Counted from the stretch's first letter, positions 1 through 7,645 are shown. The stretch: 10,141 bases of DNA from an uncultured Eubacteriales bacterium (GCA_900549005.1 URMT01000061.1:1-10141); one strand, 5' to 3'. A program made the numbers and translations. The notes: a model not told the origin generated them from the sequence alone.

Positions 1-66
1 ATGCCGCCGCGCCCGCTGAATTGCTGTATTATATTGTTTTTTTAAGTTAAAAGTTCTCTGCCAAAG

Positions 67-552
67 TTAAATTTTTGTAAGGTGTTTCATCAGCCCGCCG
101 TCGGATATTATCTCCTGAATGAACGGGGGGAAGGGTTCGGCCTTGTAGCTCTTGCCCGTGGTTTCGTTAAAAATCACGCCCTCGCCCAAATCGCACGATA
201 CAATGTCGCCCGCAGAAATGCCTTTTACCGCCTCGGGGCATTCGAGTATGGGCAGGCCTATATTTATGGAATTGCGGTAAAAGATTCGCGCAAAGCTGTT
301 GGCAATAACCAGGCTCACGCCGCTCGCCTTTATCGCGATGGGCGCGTGCTCGCGCGAGGAGCCGCAACCGAAGTTATCTTCGGCAACTATAATGTCGCCA
401 GCCTTCACGTTCTTTATAAAGTCGGGGTCGATGTCCTCCATACAGTGGCTTGCAAGCTCCTTTTCGGAGGTGGTGTTCAGATACCTTGCGGGGATAATTA
501 CGTCGGTATCGACGTCGTTCCCGTATTTAAAAACTCTGCCTTTTACTTTCAT
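67..552 (-). CDS. leuD: 3-isopropylmalate dehydratase small subunit (LeuD)
   Basis: This is the small (swivel-domain) subunit of isopropylmalate isomerase. With LeuC it converts 2-isopropylmalate to 3-isopropylmalate in cytosolic leucine synthesis. The 161-residue product shows the family signatures: [16 protein letters not shown] near residues 10-24 and the loop [10 protein letters not shown] at 62-71, followed by [18 protein letters not shown]. The length fits the short LeuD found with archaeal/clostridial-type LeuC, not the roughly 200-residue enterobacterial form. The frame is open upstream to an ATG at 642, but I chose the ATG at 552 because AAGGAAA sits 6 bases before it, the protein then starts like its family ([11 protein letters not shown]), and the upstream residues look like translated spacer. 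It lies 122 bp downstream of leuC. No terminator is visible in the 66 bp after its stop, and leuB is not in the window. The same subfamily includes homoaconitase-like enzymes, so substrate is assigned by context. Confidence 0.95.
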   Translation of the reverse strand: MKVKGRVFKYGNDVDTDVIIPARYLNTTSEKELASHCMEDIDPDFIKNVKAGDIIVAEDNFGCGSSREHAPIAIKASGVSLVIANSFARIFYRNSINIGLPILECPEAVKGISAGDIVSCDLGEGVIFNETTGKSYKAEPFPPFIQEIISDGGLMKHLTKI

Positions 553-674
553 TGCGTTTTTCCTTAAAATATTTTCTGATGAAAGAGATGCGAGTAAGAC
601 GCGAAGCGCGAGGAAGGCCAAAGGGAGTTTACTTTTGGGCAAATGACCGAATGGCTCCGCAGCGCGACAAAGTA

Positions 675-1943
675 TTACGACGCAGATATTTCGTCAGGGG
701 TGGCAAGTTTGCCTGCAACGGCACTGGCCGCCGCCACATAGGGAGAGGCGAGGTAAACCTCGCTGGTTATGTGCCCCATTCTGCCCACAAAGTTGCGGTT
801 TGTGGTGGAAACGCACCTCTCGCCCTCGGCAAGTATGCCCATATGCCCGCCCAGGCAGGGGCCGCAGGTGGGGGTGGAAACTACCGCGCCGGCGCGTATG
901 AAAGTTTCTACAAGCCCCTCTTTCACCGCCTGCAAATATACTTCGTTGGTGGCGGGTATGATTATCGTGCGCACGTTCTTTGCAACGTGTTTGCCTTTCA
1001 GAACTTTTGCCGCGATGCGCAAATCGGAAATCCTGCCGTTCGTGCAGCTGCCTATAACCACCTGGTCAATCTTTACGTCGCCCCACTCGTCGGGAGTCTT
1101 TGTGTTTTCGGGAAGGTGGGGGAAGGATACGGTGGGTTTCAGCGAAGAGAGGTCTATTTCGTACTCGGCCTCGTATTCGGCCTCGTCGTCGGCCATATAA
1201 ATTTTAGGACTGCGTTTGAACCTGCCGTTCATATATTCCAGCGTGAGCGCGTCTACGGGGAAAATGCCGTTCTTCGCGCCCGCCTCGATTGCCATATTGC
1301 ACACCGTGAACCTGTCGTCCATAGTAAGGTGCTTTACGCCGTCACCGAAAAACTCCATCGATTTATACAGCGCGCCGTCTACGCCTATCATTCCGATAAT
1401 GTGCAAAATCAAATCTTTGCCGCACACGTTCTTTGCGGGCTTGCCGCGGAGAATGAACTTGATGGCGGAGGGTACCTTGAACCAGCACTCGCCTGTCATC
1501 ATTCCCGCCGCCATATCGGTGGAGCCGACGCCCGTGGAGAAGGCGCCCAAAGCGCCGTAAGTGCAGGTGTGGCTGTCTGCGCCTATAACCAGGTCGCCCG
1601 CGCCCACAAGTCCCTGTTCGGGCAAAAGGGCGTGCTCTATGCCCATCGTGCCCACGTCAAAAAAATTATCTATGTCCTGTTCGGCGGCAAATTCGCGGCA
1701 CAGCTTGCACTGCTGCGCGCTCTTTATATCCTTGTTGGGCGCAAAGTGGTCCATAACAAGCGCAATTTTGCCCTTTTCGGCAACCGCCTTTGCGCCCGCC
1801 TTTTTAAATTCCTTTATGGCAACGGGGCCGGTTATGTCGTTGGCGAGCACCATATCGAGCTTGGCCTGAATGAGCTGCCCTGCCTTTACTTCTTTAAGCC
1901 CCGCGTGCGCCGCAAGAATTTTTTGCGACATTGTCATTGCCAT
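675..1943 (-). CDS. leuC: 3-isopropylmalate dehydratase large subunit (LeuC)
   Basis: This is the catalytic, 4Fe-4S-binding subunit of isopropylmalate isomerase, an aconitase-family enzyme partnered with LeuD. The 422-residue protein carries [13 protein letters not shown] at 121-133 and the three cluster cysteines expected of the family: C300 in VIGSCTNGR, and C360 and C363 in [10 protein letters not shown]. Substrate-loop residues [11 protein letters not shown] lie at 380-390. The length matches the shorter LeuC subtype (about 420 residues) found in archaea and many Clostridia, rather than the roughly 466-residue form. The ATG at 1943 is preceded by GGGAGGAA at good spacing; internal Met codons at residues 3 and 5 are weaker choices. 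The gene follows a terminator-like stem-loop (1993-2022), and I could not find a convincing promoter between that and the start. Proteins of this subtype can also act on homocitrate or citramalate-derived acids; the ilv neighbours favour leucine synthesis. Confidence 0.95.
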   Translation of the reverse strand: MAMTMSQKILAAHAGLKEVKAGQLIQAKLDMVLANDITGPVAIKEFKKAGAKAVAEKGKIALVMDHFAPNKDIKSAQQCKLCREFAAEQDIDNFFDVGTMGIEHALLPEQGLVGAGDLVIGADSHTCTYGALGAFSTGVGSTDMAAGMMTGECWFKVPSAIKFILRGKPAKNVCGKDLILHIIGMIGVDGALYKSMEFFGDGVKHLTMDDRFTVCNMAIEAGAKNGIFPVDALTLEYMNGRFKRSPKIYMADDEAEYEAEYEIDLSSLKPTVSFPHLPENTKTPDEWGDVKIDQVVIGSCTNGRISDLRIAAKVLKGKHVAKNVRTIIIPATNEVYLQAVKEGLVETFIRAGAVVSTPTCGPCLGGHMGILAEGERCVSTTNRNFVGRMGHITSEVYLASPYVAAASAVAGKLATPDEISAS

Positions 1944-1992
1944 ATGAGTTCCTCCCTCGGTGTGGCAGTTTTTTGCAAAGTTATATTGGTAA

Positions 1993-2022
1993 AATACGCC
2001 TTCGGCGACAGCCGAAGGGTAT
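1993..2022 (-). terminator. Stem-loop with short T tract between the DUF4097-like gene and leuC
   Basis: An 8-bp perfect stem (CCTTCGGC/GCCGAAGG, loop of 4) is extended by an ATAC/GTAT pairing around one bulged base. Read on the minus strand it is followed by a short TTTT run. It lies about 40 bases past the stop of the DUF4097-like gene and about 50 bases before leuC, so it could end the former or attenuate transcription into leuC. The T tract is weak. Confidence 0.55.
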
Positions 2023-2060
2023 ACGTAAATTTCAATCTGAAAACAGTGTAGGTTTTGAGC

Positions 2061-2834
2061 TTATGCGCTGACTTCCTCTTCGCCGAAGCTGTTTTCAAAC
2101 GCCTCGTCGTAGAGGGGCGCTTCTGCAAAGTCAAGCACTACGCTGCCGCGCGCCGCGCGCGCTCTTATCGATTTGCCGCTTGCGGAAAGATTGTCTTTCC
2201 CGCTGACTGCGGCGCCTTCCAGCTCTATCGTATAGTCGTTTTCGCAGCCGAGCATACTCGCGGCTATGTTGCCGTCTTCCGAGTTGAGCACGGCAAAATC
2301 GCACGCAGAGTTGCACAACCCTATATTGCCCTTCTTTATGCGGCATTCCGCCTTCTTGCAGAAGGTTTTGTCTATTTCAACCCTGCCGCCCTTTGCAAGC
2401 GCGTTGGCAAGGTTTTTAACCGTTATGCCCTCGGCAGAGATGTCCAGCTCGTCTGCCTTTACGTAAAGGTTTTCAAAAGTTGCGTGCTTTACAGAAACTT
2501 TAAGCATTTTGCCTGCAACCGTCACGTCGCCGAAAAAGCCGCCGTCTATCGCAACGCCGCCCTTTGCAAGGCTGATGTTCACGTCGGGAACCATACTTTC
2601 GGGCACGAATACCGTAATTTCGGGGCGCCTTGTTCTTGAAAACAGAACTTTGTTCTGCCTTATTTCAAGCCTTCCTTCGCTCTCTGCAAGCGTGGGGCGG
2701 AAGCTCTTGGAGTACTGTATGCAAAGTTCTGCCTTTGCAGTGCTCTTAACGTTTACCTGTGCGCCGCAGGCGTCTATATGTACAGCGTTGACTTCGCCGT
2801 GCGCGAAGTAATTCGCAAGTTTCTTCATATTCAT
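2061..2834 (-). CDS. Hypothetical protein, DUF4097-like beta-repeat (putative adhesin-type fold)
   Basis: The 257-residue product has no signal peptide and no membrane segment, so it is probably cytoplasmic. Its middle (about residues 55-235) is a run of short beta-strand-like units of alternating polar and hydrophobic residues with glycine/asparagine turns, such as PEITVFVPES, VAIDGGFFGDVTVAG, LDISAEGITVKNL and ISLAKGG. That pattern resembles the DUF4097/DUF4098 'putative adhesin' beta-helix-like domains often found in Firmicutes. It ends in an acidic tail (SFGEEEVSA). I chose the ATG at 2834 because a perfect AAAGGAG lies 8 bases upstream; an ATG at 2873 in the same frame lacks a site. No catalytic motif is visible. 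It sits between ilvD and leuC but has its own candidate promoter and long leader, so a link to amino acid synthesis is not shown. Family assignment is from pattern only, without a profile search. Confidence 0.7.
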   Translation of the reverse strand: MNMKKLANYFAHGEVNAVHIDACGAQVNVKSTAKAELCIQYSKSFRPTLAESEGRLEIRQNKVLFSRTRRPEITVFVPESMVPDVNISLAKGGVAIDGGFFGDVTVAGKMLKVSVKHATFENLYVKADELDISAEGITVKNLANALAKGGRVEIDKTFCKKAECRIKKGNIGLCNSACDFAVLNSEDGNIAASMLGCENDYTIELEGAAVSGKDNLSASGKSIRARAARGSVVLDFAEAPLYDEAFENSFGEEEVSA

Positions 2835-3178
2835 TTTTATATCTCCTTTAAAGGCGGGGCTTCTGCCCCTCAATGCGGAAATTTATCCGCAGATGCGCGG
2901 CCTCTTCCGGCCGCTTTCGGTCTGTCAGCTCCCTTGCTGTGGTGTGTGTGAGGCGGGCCCTGAACTTCCTCCGCAGAAAAATTTTTTATTTGCGGTTAAA
3001 ATTTCCGCGCCGCGCAGGCAGTTTTTGTTGCAGGTCTGCGCGCGCCCTGTGTGAATGGCCCTTAAATCTGAATTACAATCAGGTTATTTTATTTCAATCT
3101 TTGCTGAGTTCTTTTTGTCAGCTTAATTCTGTGCGCGCCTGTTGCGCGCAAATTTGCCGCGCCGTACAGCGCGTTATT
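2835..3178 (-). other. Long hairpin-rich leader of the DUF4097-like gene
   Basis: About 340 bases separate the candidate promoter at 3185-3213 from the start codon. No convincing gene lies here on either strand. The minus-strand transcript can form a series of perfect hairpins: 3158-3173 (CGCGC arms), 3132-3150 (TGCGCGC/GCGCGCA), 2971-2995 (CCGCA/TGCGG around an A/T-rich core), 2897-2914 (GCGGCC/GGCCGC), 2874-2891 (TGCGGA/TCCGCA) and 2856-2869 (GGGGC/GCCCC). The last ends about 10 bases before the AAAGGAG ribosome binding site. I recognise no known riboswitch or T-box motif. Confidence 0.4.
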
Positions 3179-3184
3179 ATATTT

Positions 3185-3213
3185 ATTTTATAACGTTGTG
3201 CCGCCGCGGTCAA
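3185..3213 (-). promoter_or_regulatory. Candidate promoter for the DUF4097-like gene
   Basis: On the minus strand, TTGACC (3213-3208) is followed after 17 bases by TAAAAT (3190-3185). Each hexamer has one mismatch to consensus. The predicted start is near 3178. An overlapping TATAAT a few bases downstream has no matching -35. Confidence 0.5.
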
Positions 3214-3275
3214 ATGCTTTTGGGCACATAGGCAGAATATCTGCCCGATTTTTGTGGTATTTTTGTAATTTTTTG

Positions 3276-3322
3276 CCTGCCGACGGACTTTTGTGCCGTC
3301 GGCAGGGGTGTATTTTTATATC
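3276..3322 (+). terminator. Strong 11-bp stem-loop with flanking T runs, terminator-like on the plus strand
   Basis: A perfect 11-bp inverted repeat (CCTGCCGACGG at 3276-3286, CCGTCGGCAGG at 3296-3306) surrounds a 9-base loop. T-rich tracts lie on its plus-strand 3' side (GTATTTTTATATC) and 5' side (TTTTTTG). On the minus strand, the direction of ilvD transcription, the stem is followed by an A run, so it does not look like the ilvD terminator. The T run begins about 6 bases from the stem, and no plus-strand gene is known upstream. Confidence 0.35.
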
Positions 3323-3337
3323 TTCGGCCGTATTCCC

Positions 3338-3370
3338 GCGCATAATATTATATGCGCCGCGGTGCGCGGC
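3338..3370. repeat. Inverted repeats just downstream of ilvD
   Basis: Two adjacent hairpins begin about 15 bases past the ilvD stop: GCCGC/GCGGC (3356-3370) and GCGCATA/TATGCGC around ATATTA (3338-3357). Neither has a T tract on the minus strand, so they are not clear intrinsic terminators. They may protect the 3' end of the ilvD message. Confidence 0.45.
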
Positions 3371-3385
3371 CTTACAAACTATCCG

Positions 3386-5050
3386 TTACAGTTTGCGGAA
3401 TACGGCGCCTTCGGAGGCGGAGGTAACGCTCGCGCGGTAGCGCGCAAGGTAGCCGTCTGCGGGCTTTACGAGCGGCTTGAAGTTTTTGCGCCTCTTTTCT
3501 ATCTCTTCGTCGCTCACGCGCAGGTTGATGGCGCAGTTTTCGATGTCGATGTCGATTATGTCGCCGTCCTGCACCAGCCCTATAAGCCCGCCTGCGGCGG
3601 CTTCGGGGCATACGTGCCCTATCGCCGCGCCGCGCGTCGCGCCCGAAAATCTGCCGTCGGTAATCAGAGCACAGTCTGCGCCCAGTCCCGCGCCAACGAT
3701 GGCGGAGGTGGGGGTGAGCATCTCGCGCATTCCGGGGCCGCCTACGGGGCCTTCGTAGCGTATTACAACCACGTCGCCCTTTACGATTTTGCCCGAAGAG
3801 ATGGCGCGCATAGCCTCTTCCTCGCTGTTAAAGCACTTTGCGGGGCCGCTGTGCTTGTACATTTTAGGGTCTACCGCAGACTTCTTCACAACCGAGCCCT
3901 CGGCGGCGAGGTTGCCCTTCAATATCACCAGTCCGCCCGTCTTTGAATAGGGGTCTGAAACGGGGCGGATAATCTCTGTGTCGAGTATCTTTGCGTTCTT
4001 TACTGTCTCTGCAAGCGTAATTCCGCCCGCAGTCATCACGCTGCCGTCCAGAAGGCCGCAATCGAGCAGTTCCTTCATCACGGCAGAAATTCCGCCCGCT
4101 TCGTTCAGCTCTTCGATGTAGTGCTCGCCCGCGGGCGCCAGCCTGCAAAGGTTGGGCGTTCTTGAAGAAATTTCGTTCATTATGTCGATTGAAACTTTGC
4201 CTTTCAGCCCCGCCTCGTTTGCTATCGCCAGAAGGTGCAGAACGGAGTTGGTGGAGGCGCCTATCGCCATATCCACGGTTTCGGCATTCTTAAATGCCTG
4301 CGCCGTCATTATGTCGAGGGGGCGTATGTTCCTTTCAAGTAGTTTCATAACGGCCTCGCCGGTCTCTTTGGCGAGCGCCAGCCTCTGCGAATATACGGCG
4401 GGTATGGTGCCGTTGCCGGGAAGCGCCATTCCCAGTGCCTCGCACAGGCAGTTCATCGAATTTGCCGTAAACATACCCGAGCACGACCCGCAGGTGGGGC
4501 AGGCGCCGCATTCAAAGGCTTTAAGCGTGTCGCCGTCTATTCTGCCTGCGTTGTAAGCGCCCACTTCCTCGAACATAGTGGAAAGCGAGGTCTTTTTGCC
4601 GCGCACGTGCCCTGCGAGCATAGGCCCGCCCGAAACGAATACAGAGGGTATGTTCACCCTCGCCGCGGCCATAAGCATACCGGGGATAATCTTGTCGCAG
4701 TTGCCTATAAAGATTGCCGCCTGGAATGCGTGCGCACGGATAAGAATTTCGGCGCTGTCTGCAATAATCTCGCGGGAGGGGAGGGAGTACCTCATTCCCG
4801 CGTGGCCCATTGCAATGCCGTCGCATACGCCAATCGAGGGCACAATCACGGGTTTGCCGCCCGCGGCTATTACGCCCTCCGCGGCCGCCCTTGCAACCTC
4901 GTTTAAGTGCATATGCCCGGGTATAATCTCGCTCTGCGCGCAGATTATGCCCACGAGCGGTTTTTTCATCTCGGAATCTGTCCAGCCCAAGGCGCGCAGC
5001 AGCGAACGCTGCGAGCTCATATCGGTGCTTTCAGAAAATATATTGTTCAT
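3386..5050 (-). CDS. ilvD: Dihydroxyacid dehydratase (IlvD)
   Basis: It dehydrates 2,3-dihydroxyisovalerate and its methylvalerate homologue to the 2-keto acid precursors of valine/leucine and isoleucine, using an iron-sulfur cluster in the cytosol. The 554 residues match the family's usual length. Cluster cysteines are visible at C37 (GIICAQSEIIPGH), C118 (GNCDKIIPGM) and C190 (CGSCSGMFTANSMN); C181, C184 and C187 make the last region unusually cysteine-rich. The C-terminal family signature ITDGRFSGATRG lies at 463-474, and PVGGPGMREM is at 435-444. The ATG at 5050 has GGCGGAG five bases upstream. The gene is separated from ilvN by 383 bp of repeats and has its own candidate promoter at 5091-5118 with a dyad at the predicted start, so it may be regulated apart from ilvBN. 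I cannot tell from sequence alone whether the cluster is 2Fe-2S or 4Fe-4S. Confidence 0.97.
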   Translation of the reverse strand: MNNIFSESTDMSSQRSLLRALGWTDSEMKKPLVGIICAQSEIIPGHMHLNEVARAAAEGVIAAGGKPVIVPSIGVCDGIAMGHAGMRYSLPSREIIADSAEILIRAHAFQAAIFIGNCDKIIPGMLMAAARVNIPSVFVSGGPMLAGHVRGKKTSLSTMFEEVGAYNAGRIDGDTLKAFECGACPTCGSCSGMFTANSMNCLCEALGMALPGNGTIPAVYSQRLALAKETGEAVMKLLERNIRPLDIMTAQAFKNAETVDMAIGASTNSVLHLLAIANEAGLKGKVSIDIMNEISSRTPNLCRLAPAGEHYIEELNEAGGISAVMKELLDCGLLDGSVMTAGGITLAETVKNAKILDTEIIRPVSDPYSKTGGLVILKGNLAAEGSVVKKSAVDPKMYKHSGPAKCFNSEEEAMRAISSGKIVKGDVVVIRYEGPVGGPGMREMLTPTSAIVGAGLGADCALITDGRFSGATRGAAIGHVCPEAAAGGLIGLVQDGDIIDIDIENCAINLRVSDEEIEKRRKNFKPLVKPADGYLARYRASVTSASEGAVFRKL

Positions 5051-5066
5051 AATAACTCCGCCTGAA

Positions 5067-5084
5067 TGTCGCTATATCGCGACA
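5067..5084. promoter_or_regulatory. Dyad at the predicted ilvD transcription start (operator or 5' stem-loop)
   Basis: TGTCGC (5067-5072) and GCGACA (5079-5084) form a perfect 6-bp inverted repeat with a 6-base centre. It begins at the transcription start predicted from the promoter at 5091-5118 and ends about 10 bases before the ribosome binding site. The position suits a repressor operator or an mRNA-stabilising 5' hairpin. The binding protein is unknown. Confidence 0.45.
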
Positions 5085-5090
5085 AGTTTT

Positions 5091-5118
5091 ATTGTAATTT
5101 ATTCAGCCCGCTAAGCAA
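5091..5118 (-). promoter_or_regulatory. Candidate ilvD promoter
   Basis: On the minus strand, TTGCTT (5118-5113) is followed after 16 bases by TACAAT (5096-5091). The -10 is good and the -35 matches only in TTG. The predicted start is near 5084, giving a leader of roughly 34 bases. Confidence 0.45.
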
Positions 5119-5119
5119 G

Positions 5120-5433
5120 GAGAGGCTTAATTGCGGTTGAGGTTTCTTCACTCGCCAACGCTCGGTCGTAAGGAGCGAAGCGACAGAATAGCGATTGCTA
5201 CCGTAAGGTCAATCGCGTCAATGACAACTATTCTAAAATAATAATGTGCGCAAGGCGAATTTAGTTCGCCGTTAAGCGCGACTCAATTTGCCGCGAAAGC
5301 AGGCTCACCAAAGGGGGAATTGCCCCGATTATATTATCGAGGGCCCTTATAAATCGGGGCAAGGGGGGGAGCTGGCTCCCCCGAAATCACGAAGATTTTA
5401 CGGCGTCACCAGCCGTAAAATCTGTGAGTCACT
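5120..5433. repeat. Repeat-rich spacer between ilvN and ilvD
   Basis: This 314-bp stretch has no credible gene and holds at least five inverted repeats. They are 5393-5423 (12-bp perfect stem AGATTTTACGGC, loop 7), 5365-5382 (GGGGGAGC/GCTCCCCC), 5320-5362 (11-bp stem TTGCCCCGATT with a palindromic GGGCCC in the loop), 5254-5270 (GGCGAA/TTCGCC) and 5191-5216 (GCGATTG/CAATCGC). The stretch AGGAGCGAAGCGAC near 5170-5183 has the look of intergenic repeats scattered in bacterial genomes. The 5393-5423 stem is 11 bases past the ilvN stop but has no clear T tract. The stretch may be one or several dispersed repeat elements. Confidence 0.55.
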
Positions 5434-5973
5434 TTATATATTGTCCCCATAGCAGTCCCTGTCTTTAAGGGTGTGCCTGCCGCGAGCAAGCACGGTTACG
5501 CCCGTGCGCTGCATTTCAAGTATGCCGTAAGGCTCTATCACTTTCAAAAATGCGTCAAGTTTTGTTGGTATGCCCGTCAGTTCCAGAATCATCGTGTCGG
5601 GTGAAAGGTCAACTACCTTTGCCTTGTAAATTTCCTTTATCTCAACAATCTGGCTGCGCATTTCGGCCGTGGCGGGAACCTTTACCAAAAGCAGCTCTCT
5701 GTAAACGCAGTCAAGTTCGTCGGCACAGCCAATCTTTTTAACGTCGTCCAGCTTGTCCATCTGCTTTATCATCTGATAGAGCATATATTCGTCGCCGATA
5801 AGAACTATGGTCATTCGCGAAAGTTCAGGGTCTTCGGTGGCGCATACGGTAAGGCTCTCTATGTTATATCCGCGCCTTGCAAACAGACCGCTTATGCGCG
5901 TAAGCACGCCGCTTCTGTTGGCAACAAGTGCGCCTATGGTGTATCTTCTGGGGTCTTTCTTGTAATCCGCCAT
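5434..5973 (-). CDS. ilvN: Acetolactate synthase small (regulatory) subunit (IlvN/IlvH type)
   Basis: This subunit activates the catalytic IlvB subunit and confers feedback inhibition by branched-chain amino acids, usually valine. The 179 residues hold an N-terminal ACT domain at about 12-85 (TIGALVANRSGVLTRISGLF, then RRGYNIESLTV), where the ligand binds between subunits. A C-terminal small-subunit domain spans about 93-168 (VYRELLLVKVPA, VDLSPDTMILELTG, GILEMQRTGVTVLARG). The length is close to the E. coli IlvH type (163) with a short N-terminal addition. The ATG at 5973 starts one base after the ilvB stop. Its GGAGG lies inside the end of ilvB, 9 bases from the start, so the two are transcribed together and probably translationally coupled. 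Expected allosteric sensitivity is inferred from family. Confidence 0.95.
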   Translation of the reverse strand: MADYKKDPRRYTIGALVANRSGVLTRISGLFARRGYNIESLTVCATEDPELSRMTIVLIGDEYMLYQMIKQMDKLDDVKKIGCADELDCVYRELLLVKVPATAEMRSQIVEIKEIYKAKVVDLSPDTMILELTGIPTKLDAFLKVIEPYGILEMQRTGVTVLARGRHTLKDRDCYGDNI

Positions 5974-5974
5974 A

Positions 5975-7645
5975 TCAGTTTTCCTCCATTTTCAGAAGTT
6001 GCGTGTCGTACGTCATTCCGGGCTTTATCATCGGAAGCACGTTTTCGTCCGCAGAGATTCGGCAGTCCACAAGCACGGGGCCTTCGCCCTTTTCAGCGTA
6101 CGCGAACGCCTCTTTCAGAACGGGTTCCACATCGGCTTCCTTTTCTATGAACATTCCCTTGGCGCCGAAGCTCTCGGCAAATTTGACGTAGTTTGTCTTT
6201 TTGTGCAAAGTCGTCTGCGAAAAGCGCCTGCCGTAAAAAATCTTCTGCCACTGGCGCACCATTCCCAGAACGCCGTTGTTCATAAGCAGTATCACTACGG
6301 GGGTGCCCTGCGTCACCGCGGTAGAGAGTTCGTTCAGGTTCATATTGAAGCAGCCGTCGCCCGTAACAAGCACGGCGGGCTTGCCCGTGCCGAAGCACGC
6401 GCCTATCGCCGCGCCCATTCCGTAGCCCATCGTGCCAAGTCCGCCCGAAGAGCAGAACAGGCGGGGCTTGTTCACGTGGTAATACTGCGCCGTCCACATC
6501 TGGTGCTGGCCTACGTCGGTCACAACGGGTATATCTTTGGGCGCCAGCTTCGAAGCTGCGCTTATTATCTTGTAAGCAAGGAAGTTGGTATCCTTTTTCA
6601 GCTTTTCCTCGCTCATATAGCCCGCCGCCTGTTCCAGCCATTCGCCACGCTCGCGCTTTCCCAGAGCGGGGACGAGTGTTTTAAGAGCCTCGCCCAAATC
6701 GCCCATCACGTGTATGTCTGAATGCACGTTCTTGTCTATCTCGGCGTTGTCGATGTCTATGTGAATTACCGTCTTGTTCTTTGCGAACATATCGCGGTTC
6801 AAAGCCACCCTGTCGGAAAAGCGTGTGCCCAGGGCGATTACCGTATCCGCCTGCATAAGCGTTTTTGCGGCGGCAACCGTGCCGTGCATACCAATCATTC
6901 CCAGGCAGTGCCTGTCGGCGTCGGGTATGCAGCCCTTGCCCATAAGCGTGTATGCCACGGGGCAGTCCTGGTTTTCTGCAAGTTTTTTAAGAAGGCCCGA
7001 AGCGTTTGCCGAAATTATGCCGCCGCCCGCAATAATGATGGGGCGCTTGCTCTCGTTAATCGCCTCAATCGCGCCCGCAAGTTTGCTTTCGGGCACGGGG
7101 AGGGGAGAGTAGTGTTCGGGCTTTGCGGGTGTATATTCGCACTCGTCCGTCTGCACGTTTTTGAGTATGTCTATAAGCACGGGGCCCTTTCTGCCGCTGC
7201 CTGCAAGGTAAAACGCCTTGCGCACAACGTCCGCAAGTTCTTTTACGTCTTTTACGATGAAGTTGTGTTTTGTTATGGGCATAGTGATACCGCAGATGTC
7301 TATCTCCTGGAATGAATCTCTGCCCAAAAGGCTGATGCCTACGTTGCCCGTGATTGCGACGAGGGGTATTGAGTCCATATAAGCCGTCGCAATGCCCGTA
7401 ACCAGGTTGGTGGCGCCGGGGCCGCTGGTGGCAAAGCATACGCCCGTCTTACCCGTAACGCGCGCATACCCGTCGGCCGCGTGCGCGGCGCCCTGCTCGT
7501 GCGCGGTGAGAATGTGGTTTATTTTGCCGTTTCTGTAAAGTGCGTCGTAAATGTCGAGCACCGTTCCCCCGGGGTAGCCGAATATGGTGTCTACCCCCTG
7601 CTCCAAAAGGCAGTTTATAAGGATATCCGCTCCTTTCATTTTCAT
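5975..7645 (-). CDS. ilvB: Acetolactate synthase large (catalytic) subunit (IlvB)
   Basis: This thiamine-diphosphate enzyme condenses pyruvate with pyruvate or 2-ketobutyrate, the first common step of valine/leucine and isoleucine synthesis. The 556 residues have the three expected domains: an N-terminal pyrimidine-binding domain with catalytic E50 (AHEQGAAHAADGYARVTG), a central FAD-binding-like domain at about 190-325 (RPIIIAGGGI, ALGTRFSDRV), and a C-terminal domain with the GDG...NN thiamine-diphosphate/Mg motif (G429-G431 to N456-N457). MVRQWQ at 462-467 is typical of biosynthetic, FAD-dependent synthases as opposed to catabolic AlsS. The ATG at 7645 has GAGGAG 12 bases upstream, slightly far; the next Met (residue 3) is possible. 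It is first in a two-gene unit with ilvN and has a good promoter at 7725-7754. No T-box or leader peptide is visible. Confidence 0.97.
   Translation of the reverse strand: MKMKGADILINCLLEQGVDTIFGYPGGTVLDIYDALYRNGKINHILTAHEQGAAHAADGYARVTGKTGVCFATSGPGATNLVTGIATAYMDSIPLVAITGNVGISLLGRDSFQEIDICGITMPITKHNFIVKDVKELADVVRKAFYLAGSGRKGPVLIDILKNVQTDECEYTPAKPEHYSPLPVPESKLAGAIEAINESKRPIIIAGGGIISANASGLLKKLAENQDCPVAYTLMGKGCIPDADRHCLGMIGMHGTVAAAKTLMQADTVIALGTRFSDRVALNRDMFAKNKTVIHIDIDNAEIDKNVHSDIHVMGDLGEALKTLVPALGKRERGEWLEQAAGYMSEEKLKKDTNFLAYKIISAASKLAPKDIPVVTDVGQHQMWTAQYYHVNKPRLFCSSGGLGTMGYGMGAAIGACFGTGKPAVLVTGDGCFNMNLNELSTAVTQGTPVVILLMNNGVLGMVRQWQKIFYGRRFSQTTLHKKTNYVKFAESFGAKGMFIEKEADVEPVLKEAFAYAEKGEGPVLVDCRISADENVLPMIKPGMTYDTQLLKMEEN

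Noticed and set aside
1..54. Tail of a plus-strand gene, or a minus-strand promoter (TATAAT at 33-28) for a gene beyond leuD
   Set aside because: Two plus frames end here (at 45 and 54) but are too short to judge, and no acceptable -35 precedes the TATAAT.
552..2051. Plus-strand open frame of 499 codons
   Set aside because: It lies opposite leuC, whose minus-strand product has all family motifs. The plus product has no recognisable domain and is an effect of leuC's GC-rich third positions.
2873..3193. Plus-strand frame of 106 codons in the spacer before the DUF4097-like gene
   Set aside because: There is no ribosome binding site, the composition is Arg/Cys/Ser-rich without pattern, and it overlaps the hairpins of the opposite-strand leader.
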